Assembly (NCBI RefSeq): GCF_004912155.1
Contig: NZ_STGX01000005.1
Span: 201,625 to 265,624 of the forward strand
DNA length: 64,000 nt
DNA from: Glycomyces paridis
Lineage (GTDB): Bacteria > Actinomycetota > Actinomycetes > Mycobacteriales > Micromonosporaceae
Direction: 5' to 3'
Positions 1-9,363 of this stretch are shown one piece after another; position 1 is the first letter of the stretch, and every line of letters starts with the position of its first letter. Under the pieces are notes generated by a model that had not been told where the DNA came from, searched no databases, and was given only the letters and a program-made list of their open reading frames with translations. A program made the position numbers and the translations under genes.

Positions 1-420
1 TAGCACCCCGAACCCTACCGGCCCGGGGAATCAGGGTGTCAACACCAAAGGATCAAGGTCCCTTCGGCGACATTACCTGGCACCTGCGCCGATACAAAAC
101 CAAGTGGCGTCGCGGAAGATACCGGCCTTGACCCACCTAAGACTCGGCTGACGCGTGGCAAGCAATACAAACGCCACCGCCAACTGAGACAGGCTCTAAG
201 TAGTTGAAGTTGGCCAGGCCATGTCGAAGCCATGCGCCACATGGCCATCATGCGAACCGAGCGGACGACGATCTACCAGCGAACGAGCTCAAAGCCCTCG
301 ACATGCGGGAAAGGCGAGAAGTGACCGACGTCACATAGCCTGGACAGATCATGCGGGCTACTGTCGGACGCGGACTTTGCGTTCCACGGACGAATGACGG
401 ACGAATCCGAGATTTTGAGG
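1..420. other. Gene-poor left edge, no supported feature
   Basis: No reading frame here has convincing coding character. The only sizeable frame (39-251, minus) has no recognisable domain. Base composition is visibly less GC-rich than the rest of the window, which fits non-coding DNA or a decayed mobile-element remnant next to the 3' end of the tRNA-Pro gene. No integrase remnant, direct repeat of the tRNA end or inverted repeat was found to prove that. Confidence 0.4.
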
Positions 421-421
421 C

Positions 422-452
422 CCCAGGTCAGAGCTTAAAGCTCTGACCTGGG
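422..452 (-). terminator. Intrinsic-terminator-like hairpin after tRNA-Pro
   Basis: A perfect inverted repeat has 15-bp arms (422-436 and 438-452), forming in practice a 13-bp stem with a 5-nt loop. It lies 8 bp beyond the 3' end of the tRNA-Pro gene. A long T run is missing, as is usual in high-GC actinobacteria. Confidence 0.65.
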
Positions 453-459
453 ACAACGG

Positions 460-533
<74 letters not shown>

Positions 534-634
534 TTTCTTTTGCCGCTTTGTCGGCGGCGGTGATTACTTTAGCGCATGGGCCGGGGTGTGGCGGCGGCGA
601 GGTCGGGGGTGTGAGGTTGCACGCGTTGGGGCGG

Positions 635-2011
635 TTATTTCTTGGGCCGCTTGCGGGGTTCGCGGGGTTTGACCACCAGTTCGATGGGGGTTCCCGGGAA
701 GCCGAAGTCCTCGCGGAGGCGGCGCTGGATGAACTTGAGGTACTGCTTGTCGAAGGGCGCGTTGGTGAAGAGGATGAAGCGCGGCGGTTCGGCGGCGGCC
801 TGGGTCGCGTAGATGACCTTCGGGGCCTTGCCCGAGCGGGTCGGGTGCGGGGTGGCCGCCTGGAGGGTGCTGATCCACTGGTTCAGCTCGCCGGTGGAGA
901 TGCGCTGGCCCCAGCCCGCGAGGGCCTCGCGGAGCGAGCGGGCGATCTTCTCCACGGCGCGGCCGGTCATGGCCGAGACGTTGACGCGCGGCGCCCAGGA
1001 GACCTGGATGAGCTCGCGGTCGATCTCCTTCTCCAGGTAGTACCGGCGGTCGTCGTCGACCAGGTCCCACTTGTTGAAGATGAGGACCATCGCGCGGCCG
1101 GACTCGGTCACCTGGGTCAGGACGCGCTGGTCCTGCTCGGAGATCGGTTCGGAGGCGTCCAGCATCACCAGGGCGACCTCGGCGGCCTCCACGGCCGCCT
1201 CGGTGCGCAGGGCCGCGTAGTACTCGGTGCCGGAGGCGAACTTGACGCGCTTGCGCAGGCCGGCGGTGTCGACGAGGATCCAGTCCTCGCCGTCGATCTC
1301 CACGACGGAGTCGACGGGGTCGACGGTGGTGCCGGCGACGTTGTCGACGACGGCGCGGTCCTCCCCCGCGATGCGGTTGAGCAGGCTCGACTTGCCGACG
1401 TTCGGGCGGCCCACGAGGGCCACGCGGCGCGGGCCGCGCTCCTTGAGGGCCCCGGTGGGGACCTCGGGGAACGCCCAGACGATCTTGTCGAGCAGGTCGC
1501 CGGAGTTGCGCCCGTGGAGCGCGGAGATCGGGAACGGCTCGCCGAGACCGAGGCTCCACAGCTCGTGGATCTCGGACTCCTGGCGCTCGGAGTCGACCTT
1601 GTTGGCCACCAGGATGACCGGCTTGCGCGTCGAGCGCAGGATGCGCACGGCGGCCTCGTCGGCGTCGGTGGGACCGACCCGCGAGTCCACCACGAAGATG
1701 ATCACGTCGGCGGTGCGCATCGCCAGCTCGGCCTGGAGGGCGATCGACTTCGCCATGCCCTCGGCGTCGGGGTCCCAGCCGCCGGTGTCGACCAGGCTGA
1801 AATCGCGCCCGGCCCACTCGGCGTCGTAGGCCACCCGGTCGCGGGTCACGCCGGGCTCGTCCTGGACCACCGCGGCGCGGCGGCCCAGGATGCGGTTGAC
1901 CAGGGTCGACTTGCCCACGTTGGGGCGGCCGACCACGGCCACCGTCGGGACCGGTCCGCGCTCGTCGTCGTCCTCGGCGTCGAGCTCGGTCCAGGTCGCT
2001 TCGTCACTCAT
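635..2011 (-). CDS. der: Ribosome biogenesis GTPase Der (EngA)
   Basis: Essential double GTPase that helps mature the 50S ribosomal subunit. Two tandem G domains are visible. Domain 1 has the P-loop GRPNVGKS at residues 28-35, DTGG at 75-78 and NKVD at 137-140. Domain 2 has the P-loop GRPNVGKS at 201-208, DTAG at 248-251 and NKWD at 313-316. A C-terminal KH-like domain follows from about residue 370. Length of 458 aa is normal for the family; the acidic N-terminal extension is seen in actinobacterial members. The start overlaps the end of cmk by 8 bp, so the two are probably translationally coupled, as in many actinobacteria. Confidence 0.97.
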   Translation of the reverse strand: MSDEATWTELDAEDDDERGPVPTVAVVGRPNVGKSTLVNRILGRRAAVVQDEPGVTRDRVAYDAEWAGRDFSLVDTGGWDPDAEGMAKSIALQAELAMRTADVIIFVVDSRVGPTDADEAAVRILRSTRKPVILVANKVDSERQESEIHELWSLGLGEPFPISALHGRNSGDLLDKIVWAFPEVPTGALKERGPRRVALVGRPNVGKSSLLNRIAGEDRAVVDNVAGTTVDPVDSVVEIDGEDWILVDTAGLRKRVKFASGTEYYAALRTEAAVEAAEVALVMLDASEPISEQDQRVLTQVTESGRAMVLIFNKWDLVDDDRRYYLEKEIDRELIQVSWAPRVNVSAMTGRAVEKIARSLREALAGWGQRISTGELNQWISTLQAATPHPTRSGKAPKVIYATQAAAEPPRFILFTNAPFDKQYLKFIQRRLREDFGFPGTPIELVVKPREPRKRPKK

Positions 2012-2681
2012 CGATGTCCCTGTTGTTCAGCAAGGCCAGGATCTTGGCCACCACCTCCACGATCGGCAGCGCCGTGGAGTCGATCACGACGGCCCCCGCG
2101 GGGGCCTCCAGGGGCTTTGTGGTCTTCGAGTCGGCGGTGTCGCGCCGCTCGATGTCCTGCTCGACGGCGTTGGGGTCGGCGCCCATCTCGGCCGCTCGGC
2201 GCTTGGCGCGCTCGACGGGGTCGGCCGTGAGGTAGACCTTGACGTCGGCGTCGGGGGCGACGACCTCGACGATGTCGCGGCCCTCGACGACGATGCCGGC
2301 CTTCGCCTCGGCGATGATCCGGCGCTGCTCCTCGATGAGGAACTTGCGCACCGTCTTGTTCCCGGCCACCGCCGAGACCGCCTTGGTGACGTCGTCGCCG
2401 CGGATCGCCAGGTCGGCGTCCTCGCCGTCGACGCGGGTGAAGGGGTCCTCGGGGGTGGTGCCGAACTCGAGCTTGGCGTTCTTCACGGCCTTGGTGACCT
2501 GCGCGGTCTGCGCGGGGTCGACGCCGGCGTTGAGGACCGCCAGGGTCGCGGCACGGTACATCGAGCCGGTGTCGAGATAGGCGGCGTCGATCGCGGTGGC
2601 GAGGGTCTTGGACACGGTCGACTTACCCGCCCCCGACGGGCCGTCGATCGCGACGACCGGTCCGCTCTTCTGCTCAGGCAC
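2004..2681 (-). CDS. cmk: (d)CMP kinase
   Basis: Cytidylate kinase phosphorylates CMP/dCMP to the diphosphates in pyrimidine nucleotide metabolism. The N-terminal P-loop GPSGAGKS lies at residues 14-21, followed by the acceptor-site segment [13 protein letters not shown]. The later [23 protein letters not shown] region and the lid segment rich in Arg ([10 protein letters not shown]...IERRDTADS) are typical. The start is GTG at 2681. The gene overlaps der downstream and lies behind yccF and rluB on the same strand, within the conserved scpA-scpB-rluB-cmk-der order. Confidence 0.96.
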   Translation of the reverse strand: MPEQKSGPVVAIDGPSGAGKSTVSKTLATAIDAAYLDTGSMYRAATLAVLNAGVDPAQTAQVTKAVKNAKLEFGTTPEDPFTRVDGEDADLAIRGDDVTKAVSAVAGNKTVRKFLIEEQRRIIAEAKAGIVVEGRDIVEVVAPDADVKVYLTADPVERAKRRAAEMGADPNAVEQDIERRDTADSKTTKPLEAPAGAVVIDSTALPIVEVVAKILALLNNRDIDE

Positions 2682-2762
2682 TATCGCGCTCCGTTCTTCA
2701 ACTGCAAACCTCGCAAACCTACATCATGCCCGGTCGCGGGCCCCCGCGGCGAACGCCCCGCC

Positions 2763-3137
2763 TCAACGGCGATCGACGACACGCGCGCCCATGGGCCACA
2801 GTGCGAGCGGGATCATCTTCCAGTTCGCGACCGCCAGGGGCAGGCCGATGATCGTGATCGCCTGGACCAGACCGGTGACCAGGTGCGCGAGGGCCAGCTC
2901 CCAGCCGAAGAGGATCAGCCAGAGGATGTTGCCGACCAGGGACAGGCACCCGGCCGAGCGGTCGTAGACGACGGTGCGCCCGAACGGCCACAGCACGTAC
3001 CCCGCCAGCCGCATGTTCGCGATGCCGAAGGGGATCGTCACGATGAAGATGCAGAACACCAGGCCGGCCACGAAATAGCCGATCGCGAGCCACAGTCCGG
3101 CGAGCACGAACCAGATGACGTTCAGAATGGTAGACAT
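2763..3137 (-). CDS. yccF: YccF-family inner membrane protein
   Basis: Small integral membrane protein (124 aa) of the YccF (DUF307) family, function unknown. The repeated family signature is visible twice: FVLAGLWLAIGYFVAGLVFC followed by TIPFGIANMRLAGYVLWPFGR, then a second copy with LIGLPLAVANWKMIPLALWPMG-type sequence near the C-terminus. Four membrane segments are likely. It sits between rluB (45-bp gap) and cmk on the same strand, an unusual guest in this otherwise conserved operon. Confidence 0.85.
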   Translation of the reverse strand: MSTILNVIWFVLAGLWLAIGYFVAGLVFCIFIVTIPFGIANMRLAGYVLWPFGRTVVYDRSAGCLSLVGNILWLILFGWELALAHLVTGLVQAITIIGLPLAVANWKMIPLALWPMGARVVDRR

Positions 3138-3182
3138 GCCGAAACACTAACCGGCCCTTGCTGGTCCTGTCGGTACAGCAGG

Positions 3183-3920
3183 CTAGAGTCCGACCTCGCG
3201 GTAGAGCAGGCCGACCTCGTCGGGCGTGAGCCTGCGGACGGTCCCCGGCTTGAGGTTCCGCAGCTTGACCGGACCGATCTCGGTGCGCACGAGCCGCGAG
3301 ACGTGGTGGTCCACCTCGTCCATGAGCCGCCTCACAATGTGCTTGCGGCCCTCGTGGATGGTGATCTCGATCAACGACTGCCCGGCGTGCTCGTCGATGA
3401 TCTTGAGCTTGTCGGCCTTCGCCGGACCGTCCTCCAGCTCGACGCCGGCGAGGAGCCGGTTCCAGGTGGCCTTGTCCATGATGCCGTTGACCTGCGCCCG
3501 GTAGACCTTCGGGAGGCCGTGCGAGGGATGCATGATGCGGTTGGCCAGCTCCCCGTCGTTGGTGAGCAGCAGCAGGCCCTCGGAGTCGGTGTCGAGCCGA
3601 CCCACGTGGAAGACCCGCTGGTCGATGCCCTTGGCGTACTCGGCCAGGGACAGGCGGCCCTCGTCGTCGTCCATCGTCGAGATGACACCGCGCGGCTTGT
3701 TGATCGCGAAGTAGACGGTGTCGACGTCGGTGATCACGCGCTTGCCGGAGACGTGGATGACGTCCTTGGCCGGGTCCACGCGCTGGCCGAGGCGGGCGGG
3801 TTCGCCGTTGACCTTGACCTTCCCGCGGGAGATCAGGTCCTCTGCGGCCCGGCGGGAGGCGATCCCGGCCTGCGACAGCACTTTCTGCAGGCGTACGCCC
3901 TCTGCGTCAGCGTTGTTCAT
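3183..3920 (-). CDS. rluB: Ribosomal large-subunit pseudouridine synthase, RsuA/RluB family
   Basis: Modifies uridine to pseudouridine in 23S rRNA (target inferred from family and gene context). Residues 9-70 form an S4 RNA-binding domain (VRLQKVLSQAGIASRRAAEDLI...VKVNGEPARLGQRV). The catalytic core contains the signature GRLDTDSEGLLLLTNDG with the nucleophilic Asp, and NKPRGV precedes it. 245 aa is normal. The start lies inside the 3' end of scpB (14-bp overlap), consistent with coupling in the scpA-scpB-rluB operon. Confidence 0.93.
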   Translation of the reverse strand: MNNADAEGVRLQKVLSQAGIASRRAAEDLISRGKVKVNGEPARLGQRVDPAKDVIHVSGKRVITDVDTVYFAINKPRGVISTMDDDEGRLSLAEYAKGIDQRVFHVGRLDTDSEGLLLLTNDGELANRIMHPSHGLPKVYRAQVNGIMDKATWNRLLAGVELEDGPAKADKLKIIDEHAGQSLIEITIHEGRKHIVRRLMDEVDHHVSRLVRTEIGPVKLRNLKPGTVRRLTPDEVGLLYREVGL

Positions 3921-4671
3921 CTTCCTCGATATCCGTCACGTCGTCGGGCAGGAACGGGGCCAGCTCGGGGAGCTGTTCGACCGAGTCCAGTCCGATCTTC
4001 TCCAGGAACAGGGTGGTGGTGCGGTAGAGCGTCGCCGTGGAGTCCGGGTCGGTCCCGCACTCCTCGACCAGGCCGCGCGCCAGCAGCGTGCGGATGACGC
4101 CGTCGCAGTTGACCCCCCGGATGGCCGAGATGCGGCCCCGGGTGACCGGCTGCCGGTAGGCCACCACGGCGAGCGTCTCCAGCGCCGCCTTGGTGAGGCG
4201 GGCGGAGGCGCCGTCGGTGACGAACCGCTCCACGTAGCGGGCGTAGTCGGCCCGGGTGTAGAAGCGCCAGCCGCCGGCTTGGCGACGCAGGTCGAATCCG
4301 CGTCCGTCGCCAGTGTATTCGGCGCTGAGTCGGCCGAGCGTCTCGCGCACCTGTGAACGTGGCCGCTCCAATACCGCGGAGAGGAACTCCTCGGTCAGGG
4401 GCTCCTCGGCGATCATGAGGATGGCCTCCAGGACCGCGCCGAGGTCGACGTCCTCGGGGACCGGGCTGGGCGCCGCGGGCTCGTCCTCGACGGGTTCGGG
4501 GGGCTCTTCGGCCTGGTGGGGGACGGCCAGCGCGGCGGCGTACTCGTCGGTGCCGCCGACGGGTTCGTCGGCGGGCGTGTCGGCGCGCAGCGGGGCGGCC
4601 TCGCGGCGGGCGGCGGGCATCCGCCATCCGGCCAGGCCCTCCTCCAGCGATCCCTCGGTGTGGTCGGTCAT
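3907..4671 (-). CDS. scpB: SMC-Scp complex subunit ScpB
   Basis: Regulatory dimeric winged-helix subunit of the SMC condensin complex that organises the chromosome. The N-terminal about 80 residues are acidic/Pro-rich and poorly conserved. The two winged-helix domains follow, with the recognisable segments AILMIAEEPLTEEFLSAVL, LTKAALETLAVVAYRQPVTR and the C-terminal RTLLARGLVEE. It begins with ATGA overlapping the scpA stop, and its own 3' end contains the rluB start. Confidence 0.95.
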   Translation of the reverse strand: MTDHTEGSLEEGLAGWRMPAARREAAPLRADTPADEPVGGTDEYAAALAVPHQAEEPPEPVEDEPAAPSPVPEDVDLGAVLEAILMIAEEPLTEEFLSAVLERPRSQVRETLGRLSAEYTGDGRGFDLRRQAGGWRFYTRADYARYVERFVTDGASARLTKAALETLAVVAYRQPVTRGRISAIRGVNCDGVIRTLLARGLVEECGTDPDSTATLYRTTTLFLEKIGLDSVEQLPELAPFLPDDVTDIEEDEQR

Positions 4672-5534
4672 TCGTTCGGCTCCTCCCCCGCTTCGGCGGG
4701 CGCGCCCGCGTACTCGTCGACGTCGATGTCGGTGGTCCCCGTGCCGCCGAGCCAGCGGACGGTCAGTTCGCCGAGCGCCTGCATCTGCTCGAAGCCGACG
4801 AGGGCTTCGCGGTAGAGCTCCAGGAGGGCGAGGAAGCGGGCGACGACTTCGAGGTGGGTCTCGCAGTCGGAGGTGAGGGCCCGGAAGGTCGCGGTCTGGA
4901 CGCGCTGGAGGCGGCGGGTGATGATGACGGCGTGCTCGCGGACCGAGACGCGCTGCATGTGGACGTGGTCGATGCCGACGACCTGCGCGGGCCTGGGGCG
5001 CATGGCCTTGGCGGCGAGGACGGCGAGGGCCTCGGGGGTGAGGTCGAGGACGAGTTCGGGGAGCAGTCCTTGGAAGCGGGCTTCGAGGCCGACGTTGCGG
5101 GCGACGCGGGTGGAGGCGGACTCGGCGAGGCCGGCGAGGGCGCCGGCGGCCTCTTTGTAGGCCTTGTACTGGAGGAGGCGGGCGAAGAGGAGGTCGCGGG
5201 CTTCGAGGAGGGCGAGGTCCTCTTCGTCGTCGACGACGGTGCCGGGCAGGAGGCGGGCGGTCTTGAGGTCGAGGAGGGTGGCGGCGACGAGGAGGAACTC
5301 GGAGGTCTCCTCGAGGTTCCAGGCCTCGTCGAGGTTGGTGACGTAGGTGATGAACTCGGAGGCGACCTGGTGCAGGGCGACTTCGGTGACGTCGAGCTTG
5401 TGCTTGCCGATGAGTTGGAGCAGCAGGTCGAACGGGCCCTCGAAGTTGTCGAGCCGGACGTGGAAGCCGCTCTCGGCCTCCTCCGGTTCGCCGTCCCGCT
5501 GGGTCGGGAGCTGGGGCGGCTGCTGGTCGGTCAC
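4668..5534 (-). CDS. scpA: SMC-Scp complex subunit ScpA (kleisin)
   Basis: Kleisin subunit bridging the SMC heads. The N-terminal motif FHVRLDNFEGPFDLLLQLI is the hallmark ScpA SMC-neck-binding helix, followed by LDVTEVALHQV and EFLLVAATLLDLKTARLLPG. The C-terminal FLALLELYREALVGFEQ is the winged helix. The start is GTG at 5534. The stop overlaps the scpB start by 4 bp. 288 aa is typical for actinobacteria. Confidence 0.96.
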   Translation of the reverse strand: MTDQQPPQLPTQRDGEPEEAESGFHVRLDNFEGPFDLLLQLIGKHKLDVTEVALHQVASEFITYVTNLDEAWNLEETSEFLLVAATLLDLKTARLLPGTVVDDEEDLALLEARDLLFARLLQYKAYKEAAGALAGLAESASTRVARNVGLEARFQGLLPELVLDLTPEALAVLAAKAMRPRPAQVVGIDHVHMQRVSVREHAVIITRRLQRVQTATFRALTSDCETHLEVVARFLALLELYREALVGFEQMQALGELTVRWLGGTGTTDIDVDEYAGAPAEAGEEPNE

Positions 5535-5639
5535 GCAGGCAAGCTTAGACGGACGCCGCGGGCACCTCCGGGTGAACTCTGGGTTTGCCGGGGCGCGAGG
5601 TGTGCGGAGGGCGGTTCGTCGGTGCGGGAAGGGGAGTCG

Positions 5640-6566
5640 CTACTTGTCGGTGGCGGCGATGAGCTCGCGTGCGAGTTGGCGGTAGGCGCGGGCGCCGGAG
5701 GAGGCGGGGGCCCAGGTGGTGATGGGTTCGCCGGCGACGGTGGTCTCGGGGAAGCGCACGGTGCGGGTGATGACGGTGGAGAACACCTTGTCGCCGAAGG
5801 CTTCGGCGACGCGCTGGAGGACCTGGCGCGAGTGGGTGGTGCGCGAGTCGTACATGGTGGCGAGGATGCCGTCGAGTTCGAGGTCGTAGTTGAGGCGCTC
5901 GCGGACCTTGTCGACGGTGTCGAGGAGGAGGGCGACGCCGCGCAGGGAGAAGAACTCGCACTCCAGGGGGACGAGGACGGAGTGGGCTGCGGTGAGCGCG
6001 TTGATGGTGAGGAGGCCGAGGGAGGGCTGGCAGTCGATGAGGACGTAGTCGAAGTCGGGGATGACCGGGCGCAGGACGCGGGCGAGGGTCTGCTCGCGGG
6101 CGACCTCGTTGACGAGCTGGATCTCGGCGGCGGAGAGGTCGATGTTGGCGGGGAGGAGGCGCAGGCCGGCGACGTTGGTCTTGACCATGACGTCGTCGAT
6201 GTCGACGTCCTCCTGCATGAGGAGGTTGTAGACGGTCAGGTCGAGGGTGTGGGGGTTGGTGCCGAAGCCGACGGAGAGGGCGCCCTGGGGGTCGAAGTCG
6301 ACGAGGAGGACCTTGCGGCCGTATTCGGCAAGGGCGGCACCGAGGTTGATGGTCGTGGTGGTCTTGCCGACCCCGCCCTTCTGGTTGGCCATGGCGATGA
6401 CGCGGGCCGGTCCGTGGCGCTCCAGCGGCTGGGGCTGGGGGATGTCGCGCTTGCCGGTGTAGGTCTCGGGGTCGGGCGAGGAGAGGTCCTCGCTGCCGTC
6501 AGTGGGAGGCACCTGCGCGGCCCCGCGCAGGGCAGCCCATTTGTCGTTGCTGTCCACACTGCTCAT
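5640..6566 (-). CDS. parA: ParA-family chromosome-partitioning ATPase
   Basis: Soj/ParA-type ATPase. The deviant Walker A KGGVGKT lies at residues 63-69 in the start chosen here, followed by LVDFDPQGALSVGFG, the DYVLIDCQPSLGLLTINAL Walker B region and VPLECEFFSLRG. The open frame extends to 6614, but ATG at 6566 has a good ribosome-binding site (GGAGG, 5-nt spacing), giving 308 aa. This is the ScpAB-linked ParA paralog commonly found upstream of scpA in actinobacteria, distinct from the parAB operon near the origin. A gap of 105 bp separates it from scpA. Confidence 0.93.
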   Translation of the reverse strand: MSSVDSNDKWAALRGAAQVPPTDGSEDLSSPDPETYTGKRDIPQPQPLERHGPARVIAMANQKGGVGKTTTTINLGAALAEYGRKVLLVDFDPQGALSVGFGTNPHTLDLTVYNLLMQEDVDIDDVMVKTNVAGLRLLPANIDLSAAEIQLVNEVAREQTLARVLRPVIPDFDYVLIDCQPSLGLLTINALTAAHSVLVPLECEFFSLRGVALLLDTVDKVRERLNYDLELDGILATMYDSRTTHSRQVLQRVAEAFGDKVFSTVITRTVRFPETTVAGEPITTWAPASSGARAYRQLARELIAATDK

Positions 6567-6732
6567 TTCCGCCTCCGGGTGAAGGTCGACACCGGGTGCC
6601 GGGGGTCTCACCATTGCCTGTCATAGCGACTGTACGTCAGTGTATCGAGGCTGTCGACGGCTTGGGAGACTCCGAGGCACCCGGCGTGAGTTCGCCCGCT
6701 GTGCGTTGGGGACACTGGGACCCGAGGGGACC

Positions 6733-7854
6733 TCAGTGCTCGGTCAGCACCTGCGCGAGCGGCTTGAGCGGCAGGTGGTGGGTGATGGCGACGGGCTCGT
6801 TGACGACCTGTCCGGCATGGGTGTTGAGGCCCAGGGCGAGTGCGGGATCGGCTTTGAGGGCGTCGGCCCAGCCGAGGTTGGCGAGCTTCATGACGTACGG
6901 GAGCGTGGCGTTGGTGAGCGCGTACGTCGAGGTGTTCGGGACGGCGCCGGGCATGTTGGCGACGCAGTAGAAGAGCTTGCCCGCGTGGGTGAACGTGGGG
7001 TCGTCGTGGGTGGTGGCCTTGGAGTGGGCGAAGCAGCCGCCCTGGTCGATGGCGATGTCGACGAGGACCGCGCCGTCCTTCATGTCGGCGAGCACCTCGT
7101 CGTCGACCACGGTGGGGGCCTTGGCGCCGGGGACGAGGACGGCGCCGATGACGAGGTCGGCCTCGCGGCAGGCGCGCTTGACCTCGAAGCGGTTGGAGAC
7201 GATGGTGCGCAGGCGGCCCTGGTAGAGGTCGTCGGCGGCGTGGAGCTTGTCGAGGTTGAGGTCGAGGAGTTCGACGTCGGCGTGCATGCCGACGGCGATG
7301 GACGCGGCGTTCATGCCGGAGACGCCCGCGCCGATGATGACCACCCGTGCGGGCGAGGTCCCGGGGACTCCGCCCATGAGGGTGCCGCGTCCGCCTTCGG
7401 GGCGCTGGAGGTGGTAGGCGCCGGCCTGGACGGCGAGGCGCCCGGCGACCTCGCTCATGGGGGCGAGGAGGGGCAGGCGCCCGTCGGCGGTCTGCACGGT
7501 CTCGTAGGCGATGGCGGTGACGTGGCGCTCCAGGAGCGCGTCGGTGCATTCGGCGCCGGCGGCGAGGTGGAGGTAGGTGAAGAGGGTCTGGCCCGGCCGC
7601 ATCCGGTGGAACTCGGCGAAGATCGGCTCTTTGACCTTGAGGACGAGGTCGCCGGACTCCCAGGTGGAGTCGGCGTCGGGGCGGATGGCGGCGCCGGCCT
7701 GGCGGTAGTCGTCGTCGGTGATGGCCGAGCCGAGTCCGGCGCCGGTCTCGACGAAGACGTCGTGGCCGGCGGCGACCAGTTCGTGGACGCCCGCTGGGGT
7801 GAGGGCGACGCGGAATTCGTTGTTCTTGATCTCGCGGGGGACGGCGACTTTCAC
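6733..7854 (-). CDS. ald: Alanine dehydrogenase
   Basis: NAD-dependent oxidative deamination of L-alanine to pyruvate and ammonia (reversible). The N-terminus MKVAVPREIKNNEFRVALTP is diagnostic, with FTYLHLAAG carrying the catalytic His and the NAD-binding Rossmann motif VVIIGAGVSGMNAASIA in the middle. The C-terminus contains TYALTNATLPYVMKLAN. The GTG start at 7854 has GAAGGAA upstream. 373 aa matches the family. In many actinobacteria xerD lies directly upstream; here there are 269 bp without a gene. Confidence 0.97.
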   Translation of the reverse strand: MKVAVPREIKNNEFRVALTPAGVHELVAAGHDVFVETGAGLGSAITDDDYRQAGAAIRPDADSTWESGDLVLKVKEPIFAEFHRMRPGQTLFTYLHLAAGAECTDALLERHVTAIAYETVQTADGRLPLLAPMSEVAGRLAVQAGAYHLQRPEGGRGTLMGGVPGTSPARVVIIGAGVSGMNAASIAVGMHADVELLDLNLDKLHAADDLYQGRLRTIVSNRFEVKRACREADLVIGAVLVPGAKAPTVVDDEVLADMKDGAVLVDIAIDQGGCFAHSKATTHDDPTFTHAGKLFYCVANMPGAVPNTSTYALTNATLPYVMKLANLGWADALKADPALALGLNTHAGQVVNEPVAITHHLPLKPLAQVLTEH

Positions 7855-8123
7855 GTTACGGGTTCCTTCCGAAGCGTTGTGCCTGCTCGGGGCCGGTCGG
7901 CGTCCCGCACGGGCAGTCTAGGACGCAGTACGCCCGAATTCCCGCATTTGTGTTGCGGTACAGCGTTGCGGGCGGCCTTGTGGGCCCTGCTCCGGACGGC
8001 GTCGTCGCCGTGATCGTAACGTTCGGCCCGCCGCCTGGAAAGACGGCGGGCCATGGTTTCGAAGACGTTCTGTTGAAACTTCCATCGTTTCGATGACGGA
8101 AGCGCCGCAACTAAGGGGGCGGG
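7855..8123. other. Gene-less gap where xerD is usually found
   Basis: No open frame with coding character is present. On the minus strand the right part of the gap is less GC-biased and carries short inverted repeats (for example CATCG-TTT-CGATG near 8082-8094). It presumably holds the ald promoter. The tyrosine recombinase gene expected here from gene order in related bacteria is absent. Confidence 0.5.
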
Positions 8124-8678
8124 CTACCGGCGTTCGAGGTGGAGGCGGGTGAGGTTGAGGGCGAGGGCGCACACGCCGTTGCGGATCTCGCCGTCGGCGA
8201 CCGCGGCGAGGGCCTTGTCGAGGTCCCACCAGACGAGCTCGATGGCGGCCTCCTCGTCGGTGCGCTCGTGGCGGTCGGCCTCGGGGACGGGGCTGAGGCC
8301 GGTGGCGAGGTAGTAGAGGATGCGCTCGTTGGAGATGCCGGGGGTCGTGTAGAACTCGCCGAGTTCGACCAGTTCGTCGGCCTGGAGGTCGACCTCCTCG
8401 GCGAGTTCGCGCCGGGCGGCGTCGGCGGGGTGCTCCCCGGCGACGTCGCGCAGGCCGGCCGGGAACTCCCACAGGAGCTCCTTGGCGGGGACGCGGTACT
8501 GGCGGATGAGGCCGACGCGGCCCTCCTCGTCGAGGGGCACGCAGACCACGGCGCCGCAGTGGTCGAAGTACTCGCGCCGGGCGGTGCCGCCGCCGGGCAT
8601 CGCGACGGTTTCGGCGGTCAGGTCGTAGCACCAGCCGCGGTGAATGATCTCGCTGTCGAGGACTCGGTATTCGCTCAC
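8124..8678 (-). CDS. NUDIX hydrolase, ADP-ribose pyrophosphatase type
   Basis: Likely cleaves ADP-ribose or a related nucleoside diphosphate derivative. The Nudix box is seen around AGLRDVAGEHPADAARRE with LAEEVDL after it, giving the REL-x-EE metal-binding core. Upstream, VCVPLDEEGRVGLIRQYR and ELLWEFPAGLRD are typical of ADPR pyrophosphatases. 184 aa. In actinobacteria this gene commonly follows pyrG directly; here about 5.7 kb of accessory genes separate them. Confidence 0.9.
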   Translation of the reverse strand: MSEYRVLDSEIIHRGWCYDLTAETVAMPGGGTARREYFDHCGAVVCVPLDEEGRVGLIRQYRVPAKELLWEFPAGLRDVAGEHPADAARRELAEEVDLQADELVELGEFYTTPGISNERILYYLATGLSPVPEADRHERTDEEAAIELVWWDLDKALAAVADGEIRNGVCALALNLTRLHLERR

Positions 8679-8688
8679 GCGCGCAACC

Positions 8689-9228
8689 CTACGCCGCTCC
8701 GGCCTGGTGCTTGAGGCGCTCGCGGATCGCCTCGACGGTGGCCTTGGAGGGGAGTGGCGCGCCCGAGAGGGCCGAGAGGAACAGACCGTCGCCGACGAGG
8801 CGGACGATCTCGGCGGTGACGGGGTCGGTGATCTCGGCGTGGAGGGCGGCGGCCCAGCCCTCGAAGATGAAGACCATGTCGGCGCGGGCGGCCTCGGAGA
8901 GCTGGTCGGTGCCGCGCATGGCGGTGAGCAGGGCCCACAGGCCGGCCGCGGACTCGGCGTTGTCGACCTCGGAGACGCGCAGGAAGGTGTCGACCACGCC
9001 GGTCTCGCGGGCCTTGGCGATGGTGACCTCCTCCTGCTCGCGGAAGCGGCGGGCGAGGCCGTCGTAGAGGTCGGACTTGGACTTGAAGTGGTAGAGCAGG
9101 CCGCCCTTGGAGACGGCGGCCTCGGCGGCGACCTTCTCCAGGGTCACGCCCGCGCTGCCGTCCTCCACGAGGAGGCGCTGGAGCGCGTTGAGAATTCTGT
9201 CACGCGTGCCGACTTCGTCCTTGGCCAT
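8689..9228 (-). CDS. TetR-family transcriptional regulator
   Basis: A 179-aa repressor with an N-terminal TetR helix-turn-helix: GTRDRILNALQRL followed by VTLEKVAAEAAVSKGGLLYHF at about residues 24-45. The C-terminal ligand domain is of the TetR_C_6-like type. It is transcribed divergently from the MFS transporter starting at 9364, with a palindromic operator in between, so it most likely represses the transporter and itself and is released by the transported compound (inference). Confidence 0.93.
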   Translation of the reverse strand: MAKDEVGTRDRILNALQRLLVEDGSAGVTLEKVAAEAAVSKGGLLYHFKSKSDLYDGLARRFREQEEVTIAKARETGVVDTFLRVSEVDNAESAAGLWALLTAMRGTDQLSEAARADMVFIFEGWAAALHAEITDPVTAEIVRLVGDGLFLSALSGAPLPSKATVEAIRERLKHQAGAA

Positions 9229-9249
9229 GAACCCTCCCGGTTGCTACTA

Positions 9250-9265
9250 TACCGTCTGGACGGTA
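9250..9265. promoter_or_regulatory. Palindromic TetR operator
   Basis: TACCGTC-TG-GACGGTA has perfect 7-bp arms with a 2-bp spacer, in the 135-bp divergent TetR/MFS region and 22 bp before the TetR start. ACTATACCGT next to it resembles a -10 element overlapping the palindrome. Size and position match TetR-family operators. Confidence 0.75.
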
Positions 9266-9363
9266 CAGCGGTCGCATGCGGCGACGCCGCCGTCGATCCC
9301 ATCTGCAAGCTTTCCCGAGCGGCCCGGCGCGGCCGCTCCCGGGTCGCACCGAAGGAGGACACC

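Noticed and set aside
39-251. 70-aa minus-strand frame at the left edge
   Set aside because: No domain, no clear ribosome-binding site, composition unlike the genes of this window.
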